64,000 nt of DNA from Rhizobium sp. NFR03. Its GTDB lineage: Bacteria; Pseudomonadota; Alphaproteobacteria; Rhizobiales; Rhizobiaceae. A program made the position numbers and the translations under genes. Position 1 is the first letter of the stretch. Each line of letters begins with the position of its first letter. Below are positions 1 through 7,787 of this stretch, piece after piece. Location of the stretch: positions 62,001-126,000 of the forward strand of contig NZ_FOGR01000006.1 in assembly GCF_900111275.1 (NCBI RefSeq). The letters run 5' to 3'. The notes below the pieces were generated by a model that was not told the origin of the DNA, did no database searches, and worked only from the letters and a program-made list of their open reading frames with translations.

Positions 1-1389
1 GTTGTTATCGGAACCGGCCCCGGCGGCTATGTAGCCGCCATCAAGGCAGCCCAGCTCGGCCTGAAGGTCGCCGTTATCGAGAAGCGCGCCACCTATGGCG
101 GTACCTGCCTCAACATCGGCTGCATCCCCTCCAAGGCCCTGTTGCATGCATCCGAGATGTTCCACGCCGCCGGCCATATGGACAGCCTCGGCATCGAGAT
201 CGAGGCACCGCGCCTCAACCTGCCGAAGATGATGGAGCACAAGGACGCGACCGTAAAGTCGAACGTCGAAGGCGTGGCCTTCCTCTTCAAGAAGAACAAG
301 ATCGACGCCATCCAGGGTACAGGCCGCATCGCCGGTGCCGGAAAGGTCGTTGTTACCAATGATGCCGGCGAGGAGCAGACGGTCGAAACGAAGAACATCG
401 TGATCGCGACCGGCTCCGACGTTGCCGGCATCCCCGGCGTCCCTGTCGAGATCGACGAGACCGTCATCGTCTCCTCCACGGGCGGCATCGCTCTTGAAAA
501 AGTGCCCGGCACCATGGTTGTCGTCGGCGGCGGCGTCATCGGCCTCGAGCTCGGCTCGGTCTGGGCCCGCCTCGGCGCACAGGTCACCGTTGTCGAATAT
601 CTCGACAACATCCTCGGCGGCATGGACGGCGAAGTCTCCAAGCAGTTCCAGCGCATTCTCGCCAAGCAGGGCATCACCTTCAACCTCGGCGCCAAGGTCA
701 CAGGCGTTGCGCGCGAGGGCGACGGCGCAATCGTAACCTTCGAGCCGGTCAAGGGCGGGGAAGCCCAGACGATTTCCGCCGACGTAGTTCTCGTGGCGAC
801 AGGCCGCAAGCCATACACGGCGGGCCTCGGTCTCGAAGAAGCCGGCGTCGCGCTCGACAATCGCGGCCGCGTCGAGATTGACGGCCACTACAAGACGAAT
901 GTCGATGGCATCTACGCCATCGGCGATGTCGTGCGCGGCCCGATGCTCGCCCACAAGGCAGAAGACGAAGGCGTGGCGCTGGCCGAAATCCTTGCCGGTC
1001 AGGCAGGACACGTGAACTATGACGTCATTCCCGGCGTCGTCTACACCCAGCCGGAAGTCGCCTCCGTCGGCAAGACAGAGGAAGAGCTGAAGAGCGCCGG
1101 CATTGCCTACAAGGTCGGCAAGTTCCCCTTCACCGCCAATGGTCGCGCCCGCGCGATGCAGGCCGTCGACGGCTTCGTGAAGATCCTTGCGGACAAAGAG
1201 ACGGATCGCGTTCTCGGCGGCCACATCATCGGCTTCGGCGCTGGCGAAATGATCCACGAAATCGCCGTCCTCATGGAATTCGGCGGCTCCTCGGAAGATC
1301 TCGGCCGCACCTGCCACGCCCACCCGACCATGTCGGAAGCCGTCAAGGAAGCCGCCCTTGCCACCTTCTTCAAGCCGATCCATATGTAA
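1..1389 (+). CDS. lpdA: Dihydrolipoyl dehydrogenase (E3), 5' end cut by window
   Basis: The reading frame is open from base 1 and encodes 462 residues. Only about six N-terminal residues seem to be missing, because the frame enters directly into the FAD-binding GxGxxG motif (GTGPGG). The redox-active disulfide motif GGTCLNIGCIPSK lies near residue 35. A second nucleotide-binding motif (VVGGGVIGLE) and an FAD motif ending YAIGDV follow. The C-terminal dimerisation domain carries the catalytic His in HAHPTMSEA. The enzyme reoxidises lipoamide using NAD+ in the 2-oxoglutarate or pyruvate dehydrogenase complex. Position at the window edge hides whether it follows sucB or another E2 gene, so the complex it serves cannot be decided here. 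Confidence 0.96.
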   Translation, partial: VVIGTGPGGYVAAIKAAQLGLKVAVIEKRATYGGTCLNIGCIPSKALLHASEMFHAAGHMDSLGIEIEAPRLNLPKMMEHKDATVKSNVEGVAFLFKKNKIDAIQGTGRIAGAGKVVVTNDAGEEQTVETKNIVIATGSDVAGIPGVPVEIDETVIVSSTGGIALEKVPGTMVVVGGGVIGLELGSVWARLGAQVTVVEYLDNILGGMDGEVSKQFQRILAKQGITFNLGAKVTGVAREGDGAIVTFEPVKGGEAQTISADVVLVATGRKPYTAGLGLEEAGVALDNRGRVEIDGHYKTNVDGIYAIGDVVRGPMLAHKAEDEGVALAEILAGQAGHVNYDVIPGVVYTQPEVASVGKTEEELKSAGIAYKVGKFPFTANGRARAMQAVDGFVKILADKETDRVLGGHIIGFGAGEMIHEIAVLMEFGGSSEDLGRTCHAHPTMSEAVKEAALATFFKPIHM

Positions 1390-1440
1390 GAAACGGCCTG
1401 CGGCAATCTGCCGATTGCCATGCAGCACGAGACGAAGAAT

Positions 1441-1473
1441 ATGAGCGGTACCTTCTGAAAGGATACCGCTCAT
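1441..1473 (+). promoter_or_regulatory. Hairpin burying the ribosome-binding site and start codon of the DUF2867 gene
   Basis: The 5' arm ATGAGCGGTACCTT (1441-1454) pairs with AAGG-A-TACCGCTCAT (1459-1473). This gives 14 base pairs, one bulged A at 1463 and a 4-nt loop (CTGA). The Shine-Dalgarno-like GAAAGGA at 1457-1463 and the first two bases of the start codon at 1472 lie within the structure. It has no following T-run, so it does not look like a terminator for lpdA. Translation control is inferred. Confidence 0.6.
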
Positions 1474-1948
1474 GCGTCCCCAAGAGAAATCTGTTGTCTT
1501 GCCTCATGGAGCCCTGCCGAACGCAGATTGGGCAGACTGCTGGGAAATCAACGATGCAATTGCGTTTCTGACAGCATTCGAGGCCGCGGAAATTGCCTTG
1601 ATGCAATCACCGCTGTGGGTCCGTGCGCTGATGAAGGCGAGGGATATCGTGGTTAGTCCCCTCGGCCTTAAGACCTCAAGGAGTTTTTCCGACGAGCGAA
1701 AGATCGGTCTCTTTCCGATCCTCTCCGAGACCCGTGACCAGATTGTCCTCGGCTTTGACGATCGTCATCTCGATTTCAGAATCATCGTAGACGTAGCGGC
1801 GATTGATGACGTGCGGCAGTGTGTCCGGATAACGACGCTCGTCCATCGCAAAATTTTCTTCGGCAAACTCTACCTCGCTGCCATCGAGCCATTTCACCGG
1901 CTCATCGTCGCAAGTGCGCTGGGACGCTTCCACCGCCTTCCAAGATAA
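1472..1948 (+). CDS. DUF2867 domain-containing protein
   Basis: This 158-residue protein fits the small DUF2867 family. Visible features are a central WVRALMKARDIVVSPLGLK segment, the IGLFPIL stretch and a beta-rich C-terminal half with DRHLDFRIIV. No signal peptide or membrane segment is apparent, so it is probably cytoplasmic. The family has no established function. The start at 1472 is preceded by GAAAGGA at a good distance, but both lie in a strong hairpin. It is 82 bp downstream of lpdA on the same strand and convergent with gabD. An 85-residue reading frame on the opposite strand looks like a shadow. Confidence 0.75.
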   Translation: MRPQEKSVVLPHGALPNADWADCWEINDAIAFLTAFEAAEIALMQSPLWVRALMKARDIVVSPLGLKTSRSFSDERKIGLFPILSETRDQIVLGFDDRHLDFRIIVDVAAIDDVRQCVRITTLVHRKIFFGKLYLAAIEPFHRLIVASALGRFHRLPR

Positions 1949-2039
1949 CTTCGATGGGCCGCTTGGGCCTCTTTAAGACGAGGTAGAGGCGAAGGCATTG
2001 GATGTCCGCCTTACAACAGACATCCGTTGTCTCTCGATC

Positions 2040-3521
2040 TCAAACGCTGAGGCAGAGATACTTCACCTCGATATAGTCCTCGATCCCGTACTTGGAGCCT
2101 TCCCGGCCCTGCCCGGATTGCTTGATGCCGCCGAAGGGGGCGACTTCGGTGGAGATCAGGCCGGTGTTGATGCCGACCATGCCGTATTCGAGTTCCTCCG
2201 CCACGCGGAAGATCTTGGAGATGTCGCGGGCGTAGAAATAGGCGGCAAGGCCGAATTCCGTGTCATTGGCCATCGCGATCACGTCTTCTTCCGTCTCGAA
2301 GCGGAAGAGCGGGGCGACGGGGCCGAAGGTCTCCTCGCGTGCGAGCTTCATGTCGGGCGTAACACCGGTCAGGATCGTCGGCTGGAAGAAAAGATCGCCC
2401 TTGTCCGTCGCCCGCGCACCGCCCACCGCGATCTCGGCACCCTTGGAGACCGCGTCGGCAATGTGATCCTCGACCTTGGCCAGAGCCTTGTCCGAGATCA
2501 GCGGCCCTGCACTGACATCCGGCTCGAACCCACCGCCGACCTTGATGGCGCGTACCTTCGCGGCAAGCTTTTCGGCAAAAGCGTCGTAGACGCTCGACTG
2601 CACATAGAGACGGTTGGCGCAGACGCAGGTCTGTCCGTTGTTCCGGTACTTCGACACCATCGCGCCTTCGACCGCCGCATCGAGATCGGCGTCCTCGAAC
2701 ACGATGAAGGGCGCGTTTCCGCCGAGCTCAAGCCCGAGCTTCATCACCTGTCCGGCAGACTGCCGGAAGAGGATCTTGCCGACATTCGTGGAGCCGGTGA
2801 AGGTCAGCTTGCGCACCTTGTCGCTCTCGCACATCTCAAGCCCGACGGCTGCGGAGTCCGTCGACAGGATGACGCTGAAGAGCCCTGCTGGAAGGCCCGC
2901 CCGCTCGGCAAGGATCGCAAGCGCCAGAGCGGACAGCGGCGTCTCGGCCGCAGGCTTCGACACGATGGCGCAGCCGGCCGCCAGCGCCGGCGCCACCTTG
3001 CGGGCGAGCATTGCATTCGGGAAGTTCCACGGCGTGATGGCGGCGACGACACCGATCGGCTGCTTGACGACGATGATGCGCTTGTCCGGCTGATGCCCAG
3101 GGATCGTGTCGCCATAGACGCGCTTTGCTTCCTCGCCGAACCATTCGACATAGGAAGCGCCATAGAGCACCTCGCCTTTCGCCTCGGCGAGCGGCTTGCC
3201 CATCTCGGTCGTAAGGATGACCGCAAGGTCGTCAGCGTTCTCAACAAGAAGGTCATATAGCCGGCGAAGGATCTGCGCCCGCTCCTTGCCGGTCTTGCGG
3301 GCCCAGGCCTTCCGCGCCTTGTGCGCAGCGGCGATGGCCTGCACCGTCTCGGTGCGTCCCATGTCGGGAAGGGTCGCGACATGTTTACCGGTTGCCGGGT
3401 CAGACACATCGAAGGTCTTGCCGTCGGCGGATGCCGCCACCCAGTCGGCGCCGATCAGCGCCTTGTCGGTCGCAAGGCTCGGGTCTTTCAGCTTGGCGAG
3501 AAGGTCCGGTGATAGGCTCAT
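2040..3521 (-). CDS. gabD: NAD(P)+-dependent succinate-semialdehyde dehydrogenase
   Basis: This 493-residue aldehyde dehydrogenase has the general base Glu265 in LELGGNAP and the catalytic Cys299 in GQTCVCAN. The latter is the form typical of GabD-type SSADHs, with a second Cys two residues later. The cofactor-binding TPWNFP and FTGST motifs are present. It oxidises succinate semialdehyde to succinate, the last step of the GABA shunt feeding the TCA cycle. It starts 2 bp after the gabT stop codon, so the two genes are surely one transcript in the order gabT-gabD. The C-terminal motif GIKQSGQGREGS is as in the family. Cofactor preference (NADP+ versus NAD+) cannot be read with certainty. Confidence 0.94.
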   Translation of the reverse strand: MSLSPDLLAKLKDPSLATDKALIGADWVAASADGKTFDVSDPATGKHVATLPDMGRTETVQAIAAAHKARKAWARKTGKERAQILRRLYDLLVENADDLAVILTTEMGKPLAEAKGEVLYGASYVEWFGEEAKRVYGDTIPGHQPDKRIIVVKQPIGVVAAITPWNFPNAMLARKVAPALAAGCAIVSKPAAETPLSALALAILAERAGLPAGLFSVILSTDSAAVGLEMCESDKVRKLTFTGSTNVGKILFRQSAGQVMKLGLELGGNAPFIVFEDADLDAAVEGAMVSKYRNNGQTCVCANRLYVQSSVYDAFAEKLAAKVRAIKVGGGFEPDVSAGPLISDKALAKVEDHIADAVSKGAEIAVGGARATDKGDLFFQPTILTGVTPDMKLAREETFGPVAPLFRFETEEDVIAMANDTEFGLAAYFYARDISKIFRVAEELEYGMVGINTGLISTEVAPFGGIKQSGQGREGSKYGIEDYIEVKYLCLSV

Positions 3522-3523
3522 TG

Positions 3524-4804
3524 TCAGTCTCCCTTGACGCAGTCGCGCAGCGTGTCCTCGAGGATATCGAGCGCTTCGGTGAAGATATGATCCTGGATCG
3601 TGATCGGCGAGAGGAAACGGATGACATTTCCATAAACACCGCAGGTGAGCAGGATCAGCCCCTTCTCCAGCGCCCGTTGCCGAACCCTGTTCGTGAAATC
3701 GGCATCCGGCGTCGTGGTGCCCGGCAGATTGAATTCCACTGCATTCATGAAGCCCGGTCCCCTGATATCGACGATCTGGGGCACGAAATCCTTGAACGAC
3801 TGCAGCCGCTGCTTCAGCCGGGCGCCCAGCTGTCCGGCGCGGGCGCAGAGATCTTCGTCATCGATGACGTCAAGCACGGCAAGGCCGGCTGCAATCCCGA
3901 TCGGGTTGCCGCCATAGGTCCCGCCGAGGCCGCCCGGGCCCGGTGCGTCCATGACGTCGGCACGCCCGGTCACGGCTGCGATCGGAAACCCGCCGCCCAG
4001 CCCCTTGGCCATGGTCGTGATATCGGCCACGACAGGATAATGCTCCATGGCGAACATGCGCCCGGTTCGTGCAAAACCGGTCTGAACCTCATCGGCGATC
4101 AGCAGGATGCCATGCCGGTCGGCGATCTCGCGCAGTGCGATCATCAGGGCCTTCGGCACCTCGTAGAAACCGCCCTCGCCCTGCACCGGCTCGATGATGA
4201 AGGCCGCCACCCGCGCCGGATCGACGTCGGCCTTGAACAGGCGGTCGAGCACCGCCAGCGACGCATCGACCGTCATGCCATGCAGTTCAGCCGGAAAGGG
4301 AACATGAAAGACCTCCGGCATCATCGCACCGAATCCGGCTTTGTAGGGTGCCACCTTGCCGGTCAGCGCCATGCCCATGAAGGTCCGCCCGTGGAAGCCG
4401 CCTGAGAAGGCGATGACGGCGGAGCGCTTCGTCGCTGCCCGCGCGATCTTTACGGCATTTTCCACCGCTTCGGCACCCGTGGTCACGAAAACCGTCTTCT
4501 TCTCGAAGTCACCGGGCACGTGCGCATTCAGCCGCTCTGCGAGACGGACGTAGTTCTCGTAGGGCACCACCTGATGGCAGGTGTGGGTGAAGCGGTCGAG
4601 CTGGTCCTTCACGGCAGCGATCACGCGGGGGTGACGATGCCCTGTGTTGACGACGGCGATACCGGCGGCGAAGTCGATATAGCGCTTCCCCTCGATATCC
4701 CAGATTTCCGCATTTTCCGCCCGCTCGGCATAGACCTGCGTGGTCACGCCGACGCCGCGCGATATGGCAGCGCCGCGACGTTCGGCGACATCGAGATTCA
4801 ACAT
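3524..4804 (-). CDS. gabT: 4-aminobutyrate aminotransferase
   Basis: This 426-residue class III PLP-dependent aminotransferase has the conserved ADEVQTGFARTG segment (Asp238 to the PLP ring nitrogen, Gln241) and the Schiff-base Lys267 in TMAKGLGGG. The phosphate-binding TTGAEAVENA region lies near residue 108. It transfers the amino group of GABA to 2-oxoglutarate, giving succinate semialdehyde and glutamate. It is first in the gabT-gabD operon, and a regulator gene is transcribed away from it across a 136-bp gap. Related omega-aminotransferases (5-aminovalerate and similar) are hard to separate from GabT by sequence alone. The gabD partner favours GABA. Confidence 0.92.
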   Translation of the reverse strand: MLNLDVAERRGAAISRGVGVTTQVYAERAENAEIWDIEGKRYIDFAAGIAVVNTGHRHPRVIAAVKDQLDRFTHTCHQVVPYENYVRLAERLNAHVPGDFEKKTVFVTTGAEAVENAVKIARAATKRSAVIAFSGGFHGRTFMGMALTGKVAPYKAGFGAMMPEVFHVPFPAELHGMTVDASLAVLDRLFKADVDPARVAAFIIEPVQGEGGFYEVPKALMIALREIADRHGILLIADEVQTGFARTGRMFAMEHYPVVADITTMAKGLGGGFPIAAVTGRADVMDAPGPGGLGGTYGGNPIGIAAGLAVLDVIDDEDLCARAGQLGARLKQRLQSFKDFVPQIVDIRGPGFMNAVEFNLPGTTTPDADFTNRVRQRALEKGLILLTCGVYGNVIRFLSPITIQDHIFTEALDILEDTLRDCVKGD

Positions 4805-4819
4805 GGCATCATCCCCTTA

Positions 4820-4897
4820 GAAACAGGCGCCTTCGCCCCCGAACGATCTCGGAAGAAATTACCTATATTTTTTCTGTAGAGTTTGCAATCCTGTTTC
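4820..4897. promoter_or_regulatory. Divergent gabT/regulator promoter region with spaced inverted repeat
   Basis: The 136-bp gap between gabT and the divergent regulator holds the inverted pair GAAACAGG (4820-4827) and CCTGTTTC (4890-4897). The pair flanks an AT-rich patch around 4858-4876. It could be a looped or paired operator for the regulator. Eight matching bases can arise by chance, so this is a weak call. Confidence 0.3.
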
Positions 4898-4940
4898 AAG
4901 CGGCTATGAGAGGCCTCACACGCATTTCAGGCCGACCGGT

Positions 4941-5765
4941 ATGGACGACATTCGCTTCAAGATCACGGAAGCCGCCCGCATGGCCGGGGTGTCCGCCTCG
5001 ACTCTGCGTCTCTGGGAAAGCCAGGGGCTGATCGAACCCTTGCGGTCCCCGACAGGTCAGCGCCTGTTCGACCAGGCGCTCATGGACCGGCTGAAAACCA
5101 TCGGCTGGCTACGCACGGAGAAAGGCCTCAATCCGGCTGCCATCCGCGAGGTTCTGAAGGACGACAACGATCCCTCTCTATCAGCGGAGGCACAAGCCAC
5201 ACCGGCCGAGGGCGACATGGCACCCGCCATCGGTGCGAAAATCCGTCATCTCCGGCGTCAGGCCGGACGGACGCTGCAGAGCGTCGCGGACGAGACCGGC
5301 ATTGCCCCGTCCCTCCTCTCCTCTTTCGAGCGGATCTCTCAGGGTCTGTCCCTGCCCGCACTGCATGCGCTGGCGGCCTGCTTCGGAACGACGCTGGCGG
5401 CGCTCTCCGGCCAGGAAGGTGGAGAGCACCGCCAATCGCTCGTGCGCGCCGGGCAGTGGTCCGCCTGGCCTGCGACCGCCTCCGGCGTCACCATCCAGCC
5501 GCTCGCCGAAGGCCGGCACCAGATGGAATGCCATCGCTTCGTCCTCGCCCCCGGCGCCTCCAGCGAGGGCGCCTACCGGCATGACGGCGAGGAGTTCATG
5601 CATATCCTTCAGGGCCGGATGCAGATCGTGCTCGACGGCGACCAGTTCTTCGATCTTGCCGCCGGCGACAGCTTCACTTTCGAGAGCACCCGCTTCCACG
5701 CATGGCGCAACCTGCACGAGGCCGAAACCGTGCTCATCTGGATCAATACGCCCGCGACCTTCTGA
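4941..5765 (+). CDS. Three-domain transcriptional regulator: MerR-type HTH, XRE-type HTH and cupin
   Basis: The 274-residue protein has three parts. Residues 6-72 form a MerR-like winged helix (ITEAARMAGVSASTLRLWESQGL, then GLNPAAIREVL). Residues 96-153 form an XRE/Cro-like helix-turn-helix (IGAKIRHLRRQAGRTLQSVADETG). Residues 190-270 form a cupin (YRHDGEEFMHILQGRM and later FHAWRN). XRE-cupin regulators usually sense small metabolites through the cupin. The extra MerR domain makes this an unusual architecture with two possible DNA-binding modules. It is divergent from gabT, so control of GABA catabolism is a reasonable inference, but the ligand is unknown. Confidence 0.85.
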   Translation: MDDIRFKITEAARMAGVSASTLRLWESQGLIEPLRSPTGQRLFDQALMDRLKTIGWLRTEKGLNPAAIREVLKDDNDPSLSAEAQATPAEGDMAPAIGAKIRHLRRQAGRTLQSVADETGIAPSLLSSFERISQGLSLPALHALAACFGTTLAALSGQEGGEHRQSLVRAGQWSAWPATASGVTIQPLAEGRHQMECHRFVLAPGASSEGAYRHDGEEFMHILQGRMQIVLDGDQFFDLAAGDSFTFESTRFHAWRNLHEAETVLIWINTPATF

Positions 5766-5778
5766 TAATCCTTCGAAG

Positions 5779-6330
5779 CTATCCGAGCACCTTCACGACG
5801 GTGCCTTTTCGGGCGAAAGCGAGGATCCGGCGCATGGCCGGTAGGCTGACGGCGACGCAGCCTTCCGTCGGCTGGTAGCCGGGCCGGATGAGGTGAAAGA
5901 AGATCGCCGAGCCGCCATTGCGCCTGCGCACCCGCATGTTCCAGTCCATGACGAGGCAGACGTCGTAAAGCCCGTCGCTGCGCATCATCCTCTCGTGGCG
6001 GCCGGCAAAAGGGGCCGCGACCGGCCGGTTGTAGCTCGCGTGATCCGGGGCATCGCACCACAGCATGTCGGGCCGTGTCCGCTTGAGGGAGAGGCGCGTG
6101 GCAGGCGGTACGATCCGGTCGGCCCTGACATAGCCGCCCACAAGCGGCATGGCGGCAATCGGCGTGGCGCCATCACCCTCGCGCTTGCGCGCTGTGATGC
6201 CGCCCCGCCCGATCGCCGCCTGCTCCGTCCGTCCGCCAAAGGAGACCAGCGCACGGCAGCGCCTTCCCGGTGCGGCCCGCACGGTGATGGTACCGGGGGT
6301 AGAACGTGGTTTTGAAGGGATCTTGCGCAT
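5779..6330 (-). CDS. L,D-transpeptidase (YkuD) family protein
   Basis: The 183-residue protein matches the short YkuD-like family (COG3786 type). Its catalytic signature is His146 (FFHLIRPG) followed by Cys158 in PTEGCVAVS, replacing the usual SHGC with TEGC. The segment KREGDGATPIA near residue 49 is also characteristic. Members form or edit 3-3 cross-links or anchor proteins in peptidoglycan. No clear N-terminal signal peptide is visible, which is common in annotated members of this subgroup and leaves localisation open. It converges on the regulator gene with only 13 bp between them and is divergent from cenR. Confidence 0.8.
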   Translation of the reverse strand: MRKIPSKPRSTPGTITVRAAPGRRCRALVSFGGRTEQAAIGRGGITARKREGDGATPIAAMPLVGGYVRADRIVPPATRLSLKRTRPDMLWCDAPDHASYNRPVAAPFAGRHERMMRSDGLYDVCLVMDWNMRVRRRNGGSAIFFHLIRPGYQPTEGCVAVSLPAMRRILAFARKGTVVKVLG

Positions 6331-6512
6331 GGAGGCTCACAGGAAAGTGCATGGGTCGTGATGGTGCGGTGCCATCATGCCATGTTAGCAAGGTTTCGTC
6401 AGCGAAAGGCCGCGATGCATTCGTGAACGTGTATTTTTGCCAGACACCCTCTCGCAGGTAACGTCGGGAGCGCCTATCTTCGGCGTTCCGGCAAGGGCCT
6501 CCCGGTCTGTAC

Positions 6513-6540
6513 CGACCTTGGCAAGTGCTTGCCAAGGTCG
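6513..6540. promoter_or_regulatory. Perfect 13-bp inverted repeat upstream of cenR
   Basis: CGACCTTGGCAAG (6513-6525) and CTTGCCAAGGTCG (6528-6540) are perfect inverted copies separated by TG. The element ends 44 bp before the cenR start codon. It is not followed by a T-run. It looks like an operator for a dimeric regulator, or an RNA hairpin in the cenR leader. I do not recognise the motif. Confidence 0.55.
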
Positions 6541-6584
6541 ATGCGAGAGCTAATTTACCCGAGGCGCCCAGGAGGAAATCCACC

Positions 6585-7268
6585 ATGTCATCCCGTACCA
6601 TTCTGCTCGTCGACGATGATGACGTCTTGCGCCAGACGCTGGTCGAGCAACTGTCGCTCTACGAAGAATTCGTCATTCTGCAGGAGGCGACGGCAAGCAA
6701 GGGCGTGCAGGCGGCACGTACCGGCACGGTGTCTCTCCTGATCATGGATGTCGGCCTGCCGGATATGGACGGACGCGAGGCCGTGAAGCTCCTGCGGAAA
6801 GGCGGCTTCAAGGCGCCGATCATCATGCTCACGGGCCATGATACGGATTCCGACACGATTCTGGGGCTCGAAGCGGGCGCCAATGACTATGTCACCAAGC
6901 CGTTCCGCTTTGCCGTTCTGCTGGCCCGTATCCGCGCCCAGCTGCGCCAGCACGAGCAGAGCGAGGATGCCACCTTCACCGTGGGACCTTACACGTTCAA
7001 GCCCAGCCAGAAGCTGCTGACGCTCGAAAACGGGCAGAAGATCCGCTTGACGGAGAAGGAAGCGGCCATCATCCGCTATCTCTACCGCGCCGATCAGAAG
7101 GTGGTGACGCGCGATGTGCTGCTGGAGGAAGTCTGGGGCTACAATTCCGGCGTCACCACGCACACGCTGGAAACGCACGTCTATCGTCTCCGCCAGAAAA
7201 TCGAGCGCGACCCTTCCAATGCCGAGATTTTGGTGACAGAAAATGGCGGCTACAAGATCGTCCCATAA
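6585..7268 (+). CDS. cenR: OmpR-family response regulator CenR/OtpR
   Basis: The 227-residue protein has a receiver domain (acidic pocket DDDD at 10-13, phosphoacceptor Asp55 in LLIMDVGLPDMDG, conserved Lys in YVTKPF). A winged-helix OmpR-type DNA-binding domain follows (TLETHVYRLRQKIE, GGYKIVP). The sequence and its neighbourhood (cyclic-nucleotide-binding gene, xthA, lolA) resemble the regulator called OtpR in Brucella and CenR in Caulobacter and Sinorhizobium, which controls cell-envelope genes. The start at 6585 is chosen because AGGAGGAAA lies just upstream; an in-frame start 60 bp earlier has no such site. The cognate kinase CenK is not in the window. Confidence 0.82.
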   Translation: MSSRTILLVDDDDVLRQTLVEQLSLYEEFVILQEATASKGVQAARTGTVSLLIMDVGLPDMDGREAVKLLRKGGFKAPIIMLTGHDTDSDTILGLEAGANDYVTKPFRFAVLLARIRAQLRQHEQSEDATFTVGPYTFKPSQKLLTLENGQKIRLTEKEAAIIRYLYRADQKVVTRDVLLEEVWGYNSGVTTHTLETHVYRLRQKIERDPSNAEILVTENGGYKIVP

Positions 7269-7322
7269 GGCCGGCTGACGATCGGCCGTCCCCTTGCGGA
7301 CGGCAAAGGATCGGAGAGCCCC

Positions 7323-7778
7323 TTGGCGCTGAACGACGATATCGCCCTTCTCTCGATCGTGCCGCTGTTTGCGGATATCGACGACGAAAAGCTCCGCCTC
7401 ATCGCATTCGGTGCAGAGCGCAGACGGCTGGTGCGTGGCCAGCAGCTGTTTCGCGAAGGTGCGCCGGCTGATTGCGCTTATGCGGTTGCGGCCGGGCGGC
7501 TGGCGCTCACGCGGGCGACAGCCAGCGGTGGTATCGAGACCATTGCGACCGTCGGCCGCGGCACGCTTCTTTCCGAACTCGCCATGATCTCGCTGGTGGA
7601 ACGCAAGTTCACCGCAACGGCAGAGGTCGAGACCGAAGTCATCCGCATCACCCGGCCGCTTTTCCACCGCATGCTGGAGGAATATCCCGACGTCGCCGCC
7701 CTCGTTGACAAGCGCATCCGCGACAACCTCGAGGCCATGATCCGCCGCGTCGGCAAGCTCGCCCCGCGCTTCCTCTAA
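7323..7778 (+). CDS. Stand-alone cyclic-nucleotide-binding (Crp/Fnr-like) domain protein
   Basis: The 151-residue protein is a single cNMP-binding beta-barrel. Residues 10-40 read as the usual N-terminal helices (LSIVPLFADIDDEKLRLIA), then GQQLFREGAPADCAYAVAAGRLAL and a GTLLSELAMIS phosphate-binding-cassette-like stretch. There is no C-terminal helix-turn-helix, so it is not a transcription factor itself. It starts with TTG, with GGAGAG about 8 bp upstream, 54 bp after cenR on the same strand. In Brucella an equivalent gene sits beside otpR. A role linking cyclic nucleotides to the CenR envelope pathway is inference. Confidence 0.8.
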   Translation: MALNDDIALLSIVPLFADIDDEKLRLIAFGAERRRLVRGQQLFREGAPADCAYAVAAGRLALTRATASGGIETIATVGRGTLLSELAMISLVERKFTATAEVETEVIRITRPLFHRMLEEYPDVAALVDKRIRDNLEAMIRRVGKLAPRFL

Positions 7779-7787
7779 TACGAACTG

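Noticed and set aside
1676-1933. 85-codon minus-strand frame within the DUF2867 gene
   Set aside because: The plus-strand protein has DUF2867 similarity and a ribosome-binding site. The minus-strand frame has neither.
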